Part shown: positions 1 through 7,092 of the stretch, in pieces
Layout: each line of letters starts with the position of its first letter
Numbering within the stretch: position 1 is the stretch's first letter
Source of the DNA: Rummeliibacillus pycnus_B
Lineage (GTDB): Bacteria; Bacillota; Bacilli; Bacillales_A; Planococcaceae
Assembly: GCF_050459865.1 (NCBI RefSeq)
Contig: NZ_JBCMNM010000026.1
Location: 62,001 to 126,000 of the forward strand
Length of the DNA stretch: 64,000 bases
Reading direction: 5' to 3'
Translations under genes and position numbers: made by a program
Notes under the pieces: generated by a model
What the model saw: only the letters and a program-made list of their open reading frames with translations
What the model was told of the DNA's origin: nothing
The model's database searches: none

Positions 1-257
1 ACAAGATGTGGAATGCCTCGTCGTTCGAGTTCAGCTACATTTTTCTCCATCCCTGGAACACTTAATGAGGCTAATACTAATTCGGGTTCCATTTTTTCAA
101 GGATATCCATATCGATTGATAAATCTGGACCTAATTTAGGTAAATCTGCCACACCAGAAGGCCAATCAGAGAAGTCGTCAACAGCAATAAGGTCATTTTC
201 CAAACCTAAATAAGCCAAAATTTCAGTGTTACTTGGACAAATAGATATTAGTTTCAT
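1..257 (-). CDS. Cobalamin-type (BtuF-like) substrate-binding protein, N-terminal part only
   Basis: The first 85 codons of a minus-strand gene that runs off the left edge. The protein starts MKLISICPSNTEILAYLG and continues with the acidic and proline-rich stretch typical of the helical-backbone metal receptor (periplasmic-binding type III) fold used by BtuF-like B12-binding proteins. The start ATG is preceded by GGAGCG at good spacing. No signal peptide or lipobox is visible, so this may be one of the cytosolic 'cobalamin-binding protein' homologues common in Bacillales rather than a surface lipoprotein. The family is inferred from a short N-terminus, and the ligand is not shown by the sequence. 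Confidence 0.6.
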   Translation of the reverse strand, partial: MKLISICPSNTEILAYLGLENDLIAVDDFSDWPSGVADLPKLGPDLSIDMDILEKMEPELVLASLSVPGMEKNVAELERRGIPHL

Positions 258-280
258 TAGCTACGCTCCTCTCAAACAAA

Positions 281-321
281 AATCCATTAGTTATGCGTCA
301 TTATAACATAACTAATGGATT
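281..321 (-). terminator. Intrinsic terminator after the membrane rhodanese gene
   Basis: A perfect 15-bp inverted repeat (281-295 and 307-321) with an 11-nt loop. Read on the minus strand it is followed by a T-rich stretch. It lies 7 bp after the stop of the minus-strand rhodanese gene and separates it from the binding-protein gene. Confidence 0.8.
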
Positions 322-327
322 TGAAAA

Positions 328-681
328 TTATGACCAACGACTCATGCCGCCTTTAACATTATAAACCTGTTGGAAGCCTGATTTTGCTAAAATACCTGCT
401 GCCCGAGAACTACGCATACCGCTCTGACAAATAACAACGACATCTTTCCCACTGTTTAATGTGCTTAATTTGCCAGGTAGTTGGTCAAGCGGGATATTTT
501 TAAATTCTGGGATATGGCGCGCTTTAAATTCGCCAGGTGTGCGCACATCGATGAATTGTATATTCTTTTTTGATAGCAATTCTTTTAAATCCTGTGTAGA
601 AATATTTTGTACGCCTTTTGCTGTTTTCGTACGGAAGTAGAAAAAGATAACAACAACAAGTAATATAAGTATCCATTCCAT
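328..681 (-). CDS. Membrane-anchored single-domain rhodanese
   Basis: A 117-residue protein with one N-terminal membrane segment (MEWILILLVVVIFFYF) followed by a single rhodanese domain. The active-site loop reads CQSGMRSS, so the persulfide-carrying cysteine is present; the DVRTPGEF motif also fits. An ATG 15 bases upstream is possible, but the one chosen has GGAG at 9-nt spacing. It begins 4 bp after the glutaredoxin stop, so the two are co-transcribed. With the CstR-type repressor and TauE homologue next door, a role in handling sulfane sulfur at the membrane is likely. Homologues in Bacillales are often annotated YqhL-like. The substrate is inferred, not shown. Confidence 0.85.
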   Translation of the reverse strand: MEWILILLVVVIFFYFRTKTAKGVQNISTQDLKELLSKKNIQFIDVRTPGEFKARHIPEFKNIPLDQLPGKLSTLNSGKDVVVICQSGMRSSRAAGILAKSGFQQVYNVKGGMSRWS

Positions 682-685
682 AGTT

Positions 686-952
686 TTAGTCTCCATTCAT
701 TGTTGAGAAGTGTTTATATTTTTCAATAATTTTCATAGCTGTATTTGGATCATATCCCAGCACCCATTCACCGTTAATCGATGTTTGAGGCGCACCAAGG
801 CGACCTGTTTGTTGCATTAAGAACTGAGCCATATCAGGATTATGATGAATATTAATGACATCATATTTTATCTTTTGTTCTTGCAAAAAATTTTTCATCA
901 ATTCACAATAACCACAGTTAGTAGTTGAATAGATCGTTACATCTAATTCCAT
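686..952 (-). CDS. Glutaredoxin-family thiol-disulfide protein
   Basis: An 88-residue thioredoxin-fold protein with the CGYC redox motif near the N-terminus (IYSTTNCGYC) and the later cis-proline and glycine region (GAPQTSINGEWVLGYD). This resembles NrdH/YtnI-type glutaredoxins. The ATG follows GGAG by 8 nt; a TTG one codon earlier is less likely. It is the first gene of a minus-strand pair with a membrane rhodanese, transcribed from a promoter that contains two CstR-type operators. This suggests it reduces persulfides or mixed disulfides made during sulfur stress, though that role is inferred from context. Confidence 0.85.
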   Translation of the reverse strand: MELDVTIYSTTNCGYCELMKNFLQEQKIKYDVINIHHNPDMAQFLMQQTGRLGAPQTSINGEWVLGYDPNTAMKIIEKYKHFSTMNGD

Positions 953-1027
953 CAATTTTTCTCCTTTGTAAATGATTAATAATCTAGAATTAATAGTAGA
1001 TTCTAAAATTCATTACTTTCCTTTTGT

Positions 1028-1043
1028 ATACCCTGTTAGGTAT
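1028..1043. promoter_or_regulatory. CstR/CsoR-type operator 1
   Basis: ATACC-N6-GGTAT at 1028-1043, just downstream of the minus-strand -10 element. It shares spacing and half-sites with two further copies in this intergenic region. The motif resembles the CstR operator known from Staphylococcus aureus. Confidence 0.75.
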
Positions 1044-1049
1044 ATTTTT

Positions 1050-1078
1050 AATATACTACCAGGGGTATTAGATTTCAA
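1050..1078 (-). promoter_or_regulatory. Sigma-A-type promoter for glutaredoxin-rhodanese pair
   Basis: On the minus strand TTGAAA (1078-1073) and TATATT (1055-1050) are separated by exactly 17 nt. One ATACY-N6-GGTAT operator lies inside the spacer and -10 element, and a second lies just downstream. This is the layout expected for repression. Confidence 0.7.
1053..1068. promoter_or_regulatory. CstR/CsoR-type operator 2
   Basis: ATACT-N6-GGTAT at 1053-1068. It covers the -10 and spacer of the minus-strand promoter. Confidence 0.7.
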
Positions 1079-1102
1079 GTGTTTTGTTTTTATTCAATTT
1101 CC

Positions 1103-1131
1103 TTGACATGATACCTTAAGGGGTATAATAT
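1103..1131 (+). promoter_or_regulatory. Promoter of the CstR-type repressor gene
   Basis: TTGACA at 1103-1108 and TAATAT at 1126-1131 with a 17-nt spacer (TATAAT also reads at 1124 with 15 nt). Operator 3 fills the spacer, which implies autoregulation. Confidence 0.75.
1111..1126. promoter_or_regulatory. CstR/CsoR-type operator 3
   Basis: ATACC-N6-GGTAT at 1111-1126, lying between the -35 and -10 of the plus-strand promoter. It has the same N6 spacing as the other two copies. Confidence 0.75.
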
Positions 1132-1171
1132 CGTAACGAGTTCTACGTTATATATAAAAGGAGTGAAGCAA

Positions 1172-1435
1172 ATGGAATATAACGATCAAATTCGCAATCG
1201 ATTAAAAAGAATTGAAGGACAATTAAAAGGTGTTATTCGAATGATTGATGAAGAAAAAGATTGTAAAGATGTCATTACACAACTATCCGCTTCACGATCA
1301 GCAATCGATCGTACAATTGGTCTCATTGTAAGTACTAATTTAGTACACTGTATGTCTAATGAACAACTTCTACAAGATAAAGATAAAGAAACACTCATTA
1401 AAGAAGCAGTTGATCTATTAGTGAAAAGCCGATAA
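1172..1435 (+). CDS. cstR: CstR-type persulfide-sensing repressor (CsoR family)
   Basis: An 87-residue all-helical CsoR/RcnR-family protein. Two cysteines sit at the sensing positions: one in DCKDVITQLSASR near residue 30 and one in NLVHCM near residue 59. The copper-ligand histidine of true CsoR, four residues before the second cysteine, is replaced by asparagine. That fits the sulfur-sensing CstR branch, which forms di- and trisulfide crosslinks, rather than copper sensing. The start is the ATG at 1172; an in-frame GTG at 1163 lies inside the ribosome-binding site AAAGGAG. Three matching operators lie upstream, and rhodanese, glutaredoxin and TauE genes surround it, as in staphylococcal cst loci. 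Confidence 0.88.
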   Translation: MEYNDQIRNRLKRIEGQLKGVIRMIDEEKDCKDVITQLSASRSAIDRTIGLIVSTNLVHCMSNEQLLQDKDKETLIKEAVDLLVKSR

Positions 1436-1480
1436 AAATAAAGAGAACGTGCACGTAAAGACAAGAGGAGATAATATAGT

Positions 1481-1777
1481 ATGAAAACTATTACGCCTAA
1501 GGAAGTATTAAATCTGATTGATGAAGGAAAAGAAATTAATGTCATCGATGTTCGTCAACCGGAAGAAGTAGCAGAAGGGAAAATTAGTATTGCTCAAAAT
1601 ATTCCATTAGGATTACTTGAATTCCGGATGAATGAATTAGATAAAAATCTTGAATATATTATGGTTTGCCGTTCAGGTGGCCGCAGTTCACAGGCAACAA
1701 TGTTTCTAGAAGACCAAGGATATAAAGTAGTTAATATGGATGGCGGCATGTTAGCATGGGAAGGTCCTATAGAATAA
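1481..1777 (+). CDS. Cytosolic single-domain rhodanese
   Basis: A 98-residue rhodanese homology domain without a signal or membrane segment. The active-site loop reads CRSGGRSS and the DVRQPEEV motif is intact. It lies 45 bp after the cstR-type gene, with its own AGGAG ribosome site, and ends at a clear terminator, so the two form a short operon. It probably transfers sulfane sulfur between low-molecular-weight persulfides and acceptors. It differs from the membrane-anchored rhodanese on the other strand, so this locus carries one rhodanese in each compartment. Confidence 0.88.
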   Translation: MKTITPKEVLNLIDEGKEINVIDVRQPEEVAEGKISIAQNIPLGLLEFRMNELDKNLEYIMVCRSGGRSSQATMFLEDQGYKVVNMDGGMLAWEGPIE

Positions 1778-1792
1778 AATGAATGTAGAAGA

Positions 1793-1825
1793 GGAGTATG
1801 CTATTACAGAGCATACTCCGTTTTA
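1793..1825 (+). terminator. Terminator after cstR-rhodanese operon
   Basis: Stem 1793-1802 and 1810-1819 (GGAGTATGCT and its complement) with a 7-nt loop, followed by GTTTTAATTT. Confidence 0.75.
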
Positions 1826-2157
1826 ATTTAAGGAGATGTTAAAGAAAAATTGTTGACATATTTATCTGCTGTACAAGTAGACTATGTAAACTTCTTGCAG
1901 TCTTCTTATTAATAATCGGGTTTAGAAACAATTTAAGTTATAATAAAAAGCGTTAGCGAATAAAGATGCTCGTTGGTTGGTCATTTTTCATTTGCGAGTA
2001 GACAGGGAGTGGAGACACGTATACGTTTCGTTAGATGTTTTCAATGTCTTACCCAAACATTTGACTTTTTTCAAAGATCAAAAATAAATTTAACAGTGCT
2101 TAATTTAAAAACTATGTCACTTGAGCAATGTATCTTGATTATGTAGGAGAGATTCAT
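1826..2157. other. Non-coding stretch before the TauE gene
   Basis: About 330 bases with no credible gene. TTGACA occurs at 1853-1858, but no convincing -10 follows at normal spacing. No ATACC-N6-GGTAT operator was found here, so the TauE gene may be controlled separately or by read-through. Confidence 0.5.
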
Positions 2158-2928
2158 TTGAATTTAATTATATTACTTATTCTTTTAGGCCTAATAGGTT
2201 CCTTCTTTTCAGGTTTAGTAGGAGTTGGTGGAGCTATTGTTATGTATCCTTTACTCTTATTTATTCCTCCTTTACTAGGATTCGAAAGCTTTACGCCATT
2301 AGAGATTTCTGGATTAACATCATTTCAAGTTTTCTTTTCGACTTTAAGCGGTGTCATTACACATAAAAAAGGAGGAGAGCTACAATCGATTCTAATATGG
2401 GCTATTGGGATACCAGCATTGATTAGTAGCTTTGTAGGTGGATCAGTATCAAAATTTGTTCCGGATCACTATTTAAATATGTTGTATGGTGTATTAGCAA
2501 TTGCTGCGGTAGTTTTAATGTTCTTACCTAAAAAAGATAGTAATCATATGGAAATACCTAAAAAACAAAAAATTGTTTTGTCCATTTTATTAGGAACTAC
2601 AGTTGGGTTTGTAGCTGGAATGATTGGAGCAGGTGGAGCCTTTCTATTCGTTCCATTAATGATCCAAATGATTAAAATACCTACTCGTGAAGCGATGGCA
2701 ACTTCACTTGCCATCACGTTTTTATCATCTATTGGAACAGTTATTGGCAAAATTTTTACCCATAGCATTGACTATCATTTAGCTATTTGGTTAGCAATTG
2801 CTGGTTTAGTTGGTGCTCCAATTGGTGTTCGTATAAGCAAAAAATTGTCCGTGCAAAAGCTTCAATGGATTTTTGCTGCACTTTTAATCATAACTGCAAT
2901 GAAAATTTGGTGGGGAGTATTGATGTAA
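2158..2928 (+). CDS. TauE/SafE-family sulfite/organosulfur exporter
   Basis: A polytopic membrane protein of about 256 residues with the two-fold repeat of the TauE/SafE (DUF81) family: GLVGVGGAIVMYPLLL near the N-terminus and GMIGAGGAFLFVPLM in the middle, each starting a bundle of hydrophobic helices. The TTG at 2158 is preferred because AGGAG lies 8 nt upstream; an ATG ten codons earlier has no ribosome site. TauE homologues in cst loci are thought to export sulfite or other oxidised sulfur species, and the neighbouring repressor and rhodaneses support that. The transported ion is not shown by the sequence. Confidence 0.88.
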   Translation: MNLIILLILLGLIGSFFSGLVGVGGAIVMYPLLLFIPPLLGFESFTPLEISGLTSFQVFFSTLSGVITHKKGGELQSILIWAIGIPALISSFVGGSVSKFVPDHYLNMLYGVLAIAAVVLMFLPKKDSNHMEIPKKQKIVLSILLGTTVGFVAGMIGAGGAFLFVPLMIQMIKIPTREAMATSLAITFLSSIGTVIGKIFTHSIDYHLAIWLAIAGLVGAPIGVRISKKLSVQKLQWIFAALLIITAMKIWWGVLM

Positions 2929-2930
2929 AG

Positions 2931-2962
2931 AAAAAAGCCTAGCCAGGCAGGGGTAGCCTGGC
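2931..2962 (-). terminator. Hairpin after TauE, best read as a minus-strand terminator
   Basis: GCCAGGC (2942-2948) pairs with GCCTGGC (2956-2962) around a 7-nt loop. The T-run follows only on the minus strand (AAAAAA at 2931-2936 on the plus strand), so it should mainly stop cotD transcription. It may also help end the TauE transcript. Confidence 0.6.
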
Positions 2963-3049
2963 AGGATAGATCCGCTCGAAAGTAATAGGAGAGGGATTGA
3001 GGGCTCTAATTGCAAGAAATTCATTGATTAATCAATAGAGATTATCCAC

Positions 3050-3382
3050 CTATCTCCATCGATTGTGATGTTTTGGGCAGCAACAACGTTTATGATGCTG
3101 CATTCCACAAATAGTATGGTTCTCGTAGCGTTCATTGACCACGGACTCTGTGTGTGGGAAATAGTGTTGGTGATTAATCATGTGTTTGTTGACCGTAGTA
3201 GTATGAGAAGGATGAATATGTGGAACGATTGTGTTGAATTGATTTGTTCTTACAAATTGTTGTGTTGGTGAGATACGTGGTGGATCGTATTGGCTAGGAA
3301 AAGTTCTAGGAGGAAAATAATGTGGTTGCATTCCACAGCCAGTTCTGCCGCAGTTTGAATAATCCCAATTTAGATTAGTCAT
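3050..3382 (-). CDS. cotD: CotD-family inner spore coat protein
   Basis: A 110-residue protein rich in His, Pro, Asn and Cys. The core VPHIHPSHTTTVNKHMINHQ matches the CotD family, flanked by a proline-rich N-terminal half and a C-terminal cluster of Cys and His (HHKRCCCPKHH). Cysteines and histidines in this family are thought to support cross-linking in the inner coat. AGGAGG precedes the ATG. A sigma-K-like CATATGTTA box upstream agrees with mother-cell expression late in sporulation. It sits alone between the TauE gene and rpsD. The family assignment is strong by motif. Confidence 0.85.
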   Translation of the reverse strand: MTNLNWDYSNCGRTGCGMQPHYFPPRTFPSQYDPPRISPTQQFVRTNQFNTIVPHIHPSHTTTVNKHMINHQHYFPHTESVVNERYENHTICGMQHHKRCCCPKHHNRWR

Positions 3383-3419
3383 TTTATGACCTCCTTTGTA
3401 ATAAGATTACTATCATTAA

Positions 3420-3428
3420 TAACATATG
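3420..3428 (-). promoter_or_regulatory. Sigma-K-type -10 element of cotD
   Basis: CATATGTTA on the minus strand matches the sigma-K -10 consensus CATA-N3-TA. It lies about 38 bp before the cotD start codon. No clear -35 AC was placed at the expected distance. Confidence 0.5.
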
Positions 3429-3520
3429 AGATTTAAGGACGAGGGAATAGTGATATGCCTACTCGGTCTTAAATTAAACCCGATTCAAGTAGAAATGTGA
3501 TTATATGTAATAATTCAAAG

Positions 3521-3562
3521 CAAAAAAGCCATGTAACCGTTGAAATAACGGATACATGGCTT
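3521..3562 (-). terminator. rpsD terminator
   Basis: A 16-bp stem with one mismatch (3526-3541 and 3547-3562) and a 5-nt loop, followed on the minus strand by six Ts. It ends the rpsD transcript. Confidence 0.85.
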
Positions 3563-3592
3563 CTGTAGATATCTTTTTGAAATACTCGAAGA

Positions 3593-4195
3593 CTAACGAG
3601 AGTAGTATTCGACGATGAATGCTTCGTTGATTTCAGCAGATAATTCGCTGCGTTCTGGAAGACGTACGAAAGTACCTTCTTTTTTGTCAGCATCTAATGA
3701 AAGATATTCTGGTACAAAGTTGTTAACTTCGATAGCTTCTTCAACGATAGCAAGGTTTTGAGATTTTTCACGAAGAGAAATCACTTGACCTGCTTTTACG
3801 CTGTATGAAGGGATGTCAACGCGTTTGCCATCAACTAAGATATGACCGTGGTTTACTAATTGGCGAGCAGCACGACGAGTGCGAGCTAAACCAAGACGGT
3901 AAACTAGGTTGTCTAAGCGAGTTTCAAGAAGGATCATGAAGTTTTCACCATGAACACCACTCATTTTACCAGCTTTAACGAATAAGTTGTGGAATTGGCG
4001 TTCGTTCATACCAAACATATGACGAAGTTTTTGTTTTTCTTGTAATTGTTGACCATACTCAGATAATTTTTTACGTTGAGTTGGGCCGTGTTGTCCTGGA
4101 GCGTATGGGCGTTTTTCGATTTCTTTACCAGTACCGCTTAAAGAAATACCTAAACGACGAGATAGTTTCCAAGATGGACCTGTATAACGAGACAT
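3593..4195 (-). CDS. rpsD: 30S ribosomal protein S4
   Basis: A full-length 200-residue S4 protein starting MSRYTGPSWKLSRRLG, with the central S4 RNA-binding domain (RLDNLVYRLGLARTRRAARQLVNHGHILVDGKRV, about residues 90-125) and the conserved ending. S4 nucleates assembly of the 30S subunit on 16S rRNA and in Bacillus represses its own mRNA. It is monocistronic here, with its own promoter, a leader of nearly 190 nt and a terminator. The gene order rpsD next to a GAF-GGDEF gene matches B. subtilis rpsD-ytrP. Confidence 0.98.
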   Translation of the reverse strand: MSRYTGPSWKLSRRLGISLSGTGKEIEKRPYAPGQHGPTQRKKLSEYGQQLQEKQKLRHMFGMNERQFHNLFVKAGKMSGVHGENFMILLETRLDNLVYRLGLARTRRAARQLVNHGHILVDGKRVDIPSYSVKAGQVISLREKSQNLAIVEEAIEVNNFVPEYLSLDADKKEGTFVRLPERSELSAEINEAFIVEYYSR

Positions 4196-4382
4196 TTGAA
4201 GTCCCTCCTGTTGGTTTTTTATTTGGTATAAAATAAAAACCAGATGTATTTAGCTTAGAAGTCATTTTGTTTTCATGTATGTTCGTTCATGCAGCCGACG
4301 AATTACTTATACCCCGTCTACAAAAAATAGAGGAACAAAATGAAACAACAAAACCATACAACCGCTGCGTTTATTTTACACA
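4196..4382 (-). promoter_or_regulatory. Probable S4 autoregulatory mRNA leader of rpsD
   Basis: About 187 nt lie between the promoter and the rpsD start, far more than needed for translation. B. subtilis rpsD has a leader bound by S4 for autogenous control, so the same is inferred here. A block near 4290-4320 is relatively GC-rich and able to pair. I did not fold it in full. Confidence 0.5.
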
Positions 4383-4388
4383 AGCTAC

Positions 4389-4417
4389 ATTTTATCTGTT
4401 AGAAGAGGGAGTGTCAA
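4389..4417 (-). promoter_or_regulatory. rpsD promoter
   Basis: On the minus strand TTGACA (4417-4412) and TAAAAT (4394-4389) with a 17-nt spacer: a strong sigma-A promoter. Confidence 0.85.
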
Positions 4418-4584
4418 GTTAAATTGCTTTTTATTTATAGTAAATAAATTTCATAGTAATTTATAATGTATTTTGTGTTAATTTAATAAAAAACATGAAA
4501 TGTTAATAGTGTAAAAGGCTTATTTGGTGTATAATGTAAATAGTAATAAATATTTATATATTGTATCGAAAAGGTGATGGAAAA

Positions 4585-6450
4585 TTGCAAAGTCTACAAA
4601 TAATGCAAAATATTAAGTGTCAACTGCTTGATTTGTGGATGGATTGTGCTGAAAAGTCAATTGCCGCAATTGAGTATTTGGAACTATTTAAAGGGATAGT
4701 ATTCCAAGAGTTTGAAATAGAAAACGTAGAATTTTTGAATTTTGAACATGATATGCTTTTTCCACTAACAACTTCCAGTGAGGGATGTTACTTATCTAAT
4801 GGAATTCCTTATTTGTCTGTTGCACCTTATTTCGAGCATAGACATCAAACTCCAAATTTATTAGTAGAAACATTGAAAGGGAATTTTGAATTTGCAGGAG
4901 ATGTTCTTGTTTTACATAGGGATAATAGCTCAATTTCAGGGATACTTGTCCTAGAAGAAACAAAATTATGGAAAGCTTTTGCACAAACCCCTTATGTAGA
5001 GGAATTGGAAAAACTTCTATCTGATACGGTTAATATGATTAAGTGTAATCGAAAAAATACCTTTGAGAAAAAGCTAAATCGTGAGTTGTTTGAAATGACA
5101 GAGATATTTCATTCTACAATGGATGTCAACCATATATTAGAAGCAATGATCCATGGTGTTAAAAGAATCTTTCCAAATTTCAACTCGAAGTTGATTTTAT
5201 CGAATGACCAAGATCGCAGACATATTGAAGATGTATTTGTCTTTGATTATTTGTTAGAACGACCTTCAACGATCGAAGCATTTGTATCAGGTGAAACGAC
5301 GATTGAACAGGCAACAGATATTAATCATCGTCTATTAAATGCACCTATTATAGGAAAACAAGGTATATATGGTGTACTCCAAATCTTTGCTCCTGCTGAT
5401 TATGTATTTAGCTCGAGGGAAAAGAAGTTCATCCAACATTTAGCGCAAACTTCTGGCAATGCACTTGAAAATGCAAAACTTTATCATCAGTCTCATCGAC
5501 TAGTGTCTGATTTACAGTTGATTAACGAAACGTCACAGAGATTAAATATGAAACTAAACAAAGAAGAAATACTCTCATTTCTTATCAAACAACTAAATAA
5601 ATCATTTACGCCTTCTGCAATTTGCTTTATGTTAATTGAAAATAATGAGTATCAAAAGGCGAACGGAACTTCATCATTTTTCTATGAGGATGAAGCAAAA
5701 TTATATAACACCTATATTACAAATCATTTTGAGAATTCTGTAGATCCATTATTTGTAGCAGATTTCGAGAATTTAGTTGATCAAAAAGTAAAATTCAATT
5801 CTATGATGGTTGTTCCTATCGTTATTAGAGAAAATGTACAAGGATATTGTGCTATATTGCATAATGAACCTTATTATTTCTCATTTGATAGTTTTAAGTT
5901 AATGCAATCCATTATTCGTCATTCTTCCTTAGCCATTTCTAACATTCTATTACGGGAACAGTTGCAAGAAATGGTAGATAGTGACCATTTAACAAAGTTA
6001 TACGCAAGAAAATATTTAGAGCGCTATGTTGAAAATTCAATGGAAGATGATGATTTCGGGACTTTTATATTATGTGATATTGATAATTTTAAAAAGATTA
6101 ATGATACATTTGGACACCAAACTGGGGACTATATTTTGAAAACAATAGCAGAACATTTGCAACAAAATATACAAAATGAAGGTATATGTGCACGGTGGGG
6201 TGGAGAGGAAATGGCGATTTATCTACCAAATAAAGAATTAGATATAACAATTGAAATGGTTAATCGTATAATTCATATGATTCCTAAAGTAACCACTCCT
6301 TCGGTAACTGTATCTTCTGGTATTGCAGTTTGGGAAAAGAATTCAGGAATAACTTATCAAGGATTATTCCAAAATGCAGACATTGCCTTATATGAAGCAA
6401 AAAATAGTGGGAAGAATCGCTATTGTTTATTTAACGCAGTTAACTCTTAA
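4585..6450 (+). CDS. dgcP: GAF-GGDEF protein, probable diguanylate cyclase DgcP (YtrP)
   Basis: A soluble protein of about 621 residues with GAF-like sensor regions (roughly residues 170-290 and 310-450) and a C-terminal GGDEF domain. The nucleotide-binding and metal region LCDIDNFKKINDTFGHQTGD is intact. The signature loop reads GGEEM rather than GGEEF near residue 538, and no RxxD inhibitory site is seen before it. The TTG start at 4585 has AAGGTGAT upstream; no ATG competes until six codons later. Position beside rpsD matches B. subtilis ytrP (dgcP), a GAF-GGDEF cyclase. Cyclic-di-GMP synthesis is likely but should be tested because of the altered signature. Confidence 0.85.
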   Translation: MQSLQIMQNIKCQLLDLWMDCAEKSIAAIEYLELFKGIVFQEFEIENVEFLNFEHDMLFPLTTSSEGCYLSNGIPYLSVAPYFEHRHQTPNLLVETLKGNFEFAGDVLVLHRDNSSISGILVLEETKLWKAFAQTPYVEELEKLLSDTVNMIKCNRKNTFEKKLNRELFEMTEIFHSTMDVNHILEAMIHGVKRIFPNFNSKLILSNDQDRRHIEDVFVFDYLLERPSTIEAFVSGETTIEQATDINHRLLNAPIIGKQGIYGVLQIFAPADYVFSSREKKFIQHLAQTSGNALENAKLYHQSHRLVSDLQLINETSQRLNMKLNKEEILSFLIKQLNKSFTPSAICFMLIENNEYQKANGTSSFFYEDEAKLYNTYITNHFENSVDPLFVADFENLVDQKVKFNSMMVVPIVIRENVQGYCAILHNEPYYFSFDSFKLMQSIIRHSSLAISNILLREQLQEMVDSDHLTKLYARKYLERYVENSMEDDDFGTFILCDIDNFKKINDTFGHQTGDYILKTIAEHLQQNIQNEGICARWGGEEMAIYLPNKELDITIEMVNRIIHMIPKVTTPSVTVSSGIAVWEKNSGITYQGLFQNADIALYEAKNSGKNRYCLFNAVNS

Positions 6451-6473
6451 ACGAATTCAAGTTTTAATAAATA

Positions 6474-6521
6474 AAAATGGATGTCTGAAAAGTGAGCATA
6501 CACTTATCCGACATCCATTTT
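6474..6521. terminator. Bidirectional terminator between dgcP and msrC
   Basis: AAAATGGATGTC (6474-6485) pairs with 6510-6521, and an inner AAGTG/CACTT stem extends the hairpin. A-runs and T-runs flank both sides, so it can serve the two convergent genes. Confidence 0.75.
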
Positions 6522-6580
6522 CTGGTTCTATACTAATTATTGAGGTGTCTACGCATTCTAATATGAATTCATGATATATA

Positions 6581-7066
6581 TTATAGATGAATATGTTTAG
6601 TTAATACTTCAACAAATTGTTCGAGTCCGATTTGATCTTCTTTTGTGAAACGATTTTTAGTTGGACTATCGATATCAAGTACACCGTAAAGTGCATTATC
6701 TACAATGATTGGTACAACAATTTCAGATTGAGACGCACTATCACAAGCTATATGTCCTGGAAAAGCATTTACATCTTCAACTACAAGTGTCTGTTCAGAT
6801 TGTGCAACAGTTCCGCATACACCTCTTCCAATAGGAATATGGACACATGCAGGTAATCCTTGGAATGGTCCTAATAATAATTCGTTATTTTTCATTAAAT
6901 AAAATCCACACCAATTGATATTCTCAAGAAATTGGTTGAGTAATGCTGAGGCATTACTTAAATTCGAAATTGTATCCATTTCCCCTTCAAGTAAAGCATC
7001 TAATTGTTTAGCCAATAAATTGTATCGTGCAGTTAAATCACCATTATAATTTGTTTTTTGAAACAT
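6581..7066 (-). CDS. msrC: Free methionine-(R)-sulfoxide reductase (GAF type, YtsP)
   Basis: A 161-residue single GAF-domain protein of the fRMsr family. It reduces free methionine-R-sulfoxide with thioredoxin-type reductants. The three family cysteines are visible in QGLPACVHIPIGRGVCG and HIACDSAS, and the pocket motif WCGFYL is present. An AGG-containing ribosome site precedes the ATG. It lies 26 bp after hisJ on the same strand; in B. subtilis ytsP likewise sits between hisJ and ytrP. Length and motifs match the family fully. Confidence 0.92.
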   Translation of the reverse strand: MFQKTNYNGDLTARYNLLAKQLDALLEGEMDTISNLSNASALLNQFLENINWCGFYLMKNNELLLGPFQGLPACVHIPIGRGVCGTVAQSEQTLVVEDVNAFPGHIACDSASQSEIVVPIIVDNALYGVLDIDSPTKNRFTKEDQIGLEQFVEVLTKHIHL

Positions 7067-7092
7067 GATATTACCTCCGTTTTAATCTTCAA

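Noticed and set aside
13..213. Plus-strand open frame of 66 codons at the left edge
   Set aside because: It lies opposite the binding-protein gene, whose protein sequence is recognisable, and has no ribosome site.
3065..3271. Plus-strand open frame opposite cotD
   Set aside because: A shadow of the CotD gene, which has the family motif, ribosome site and promoter element.
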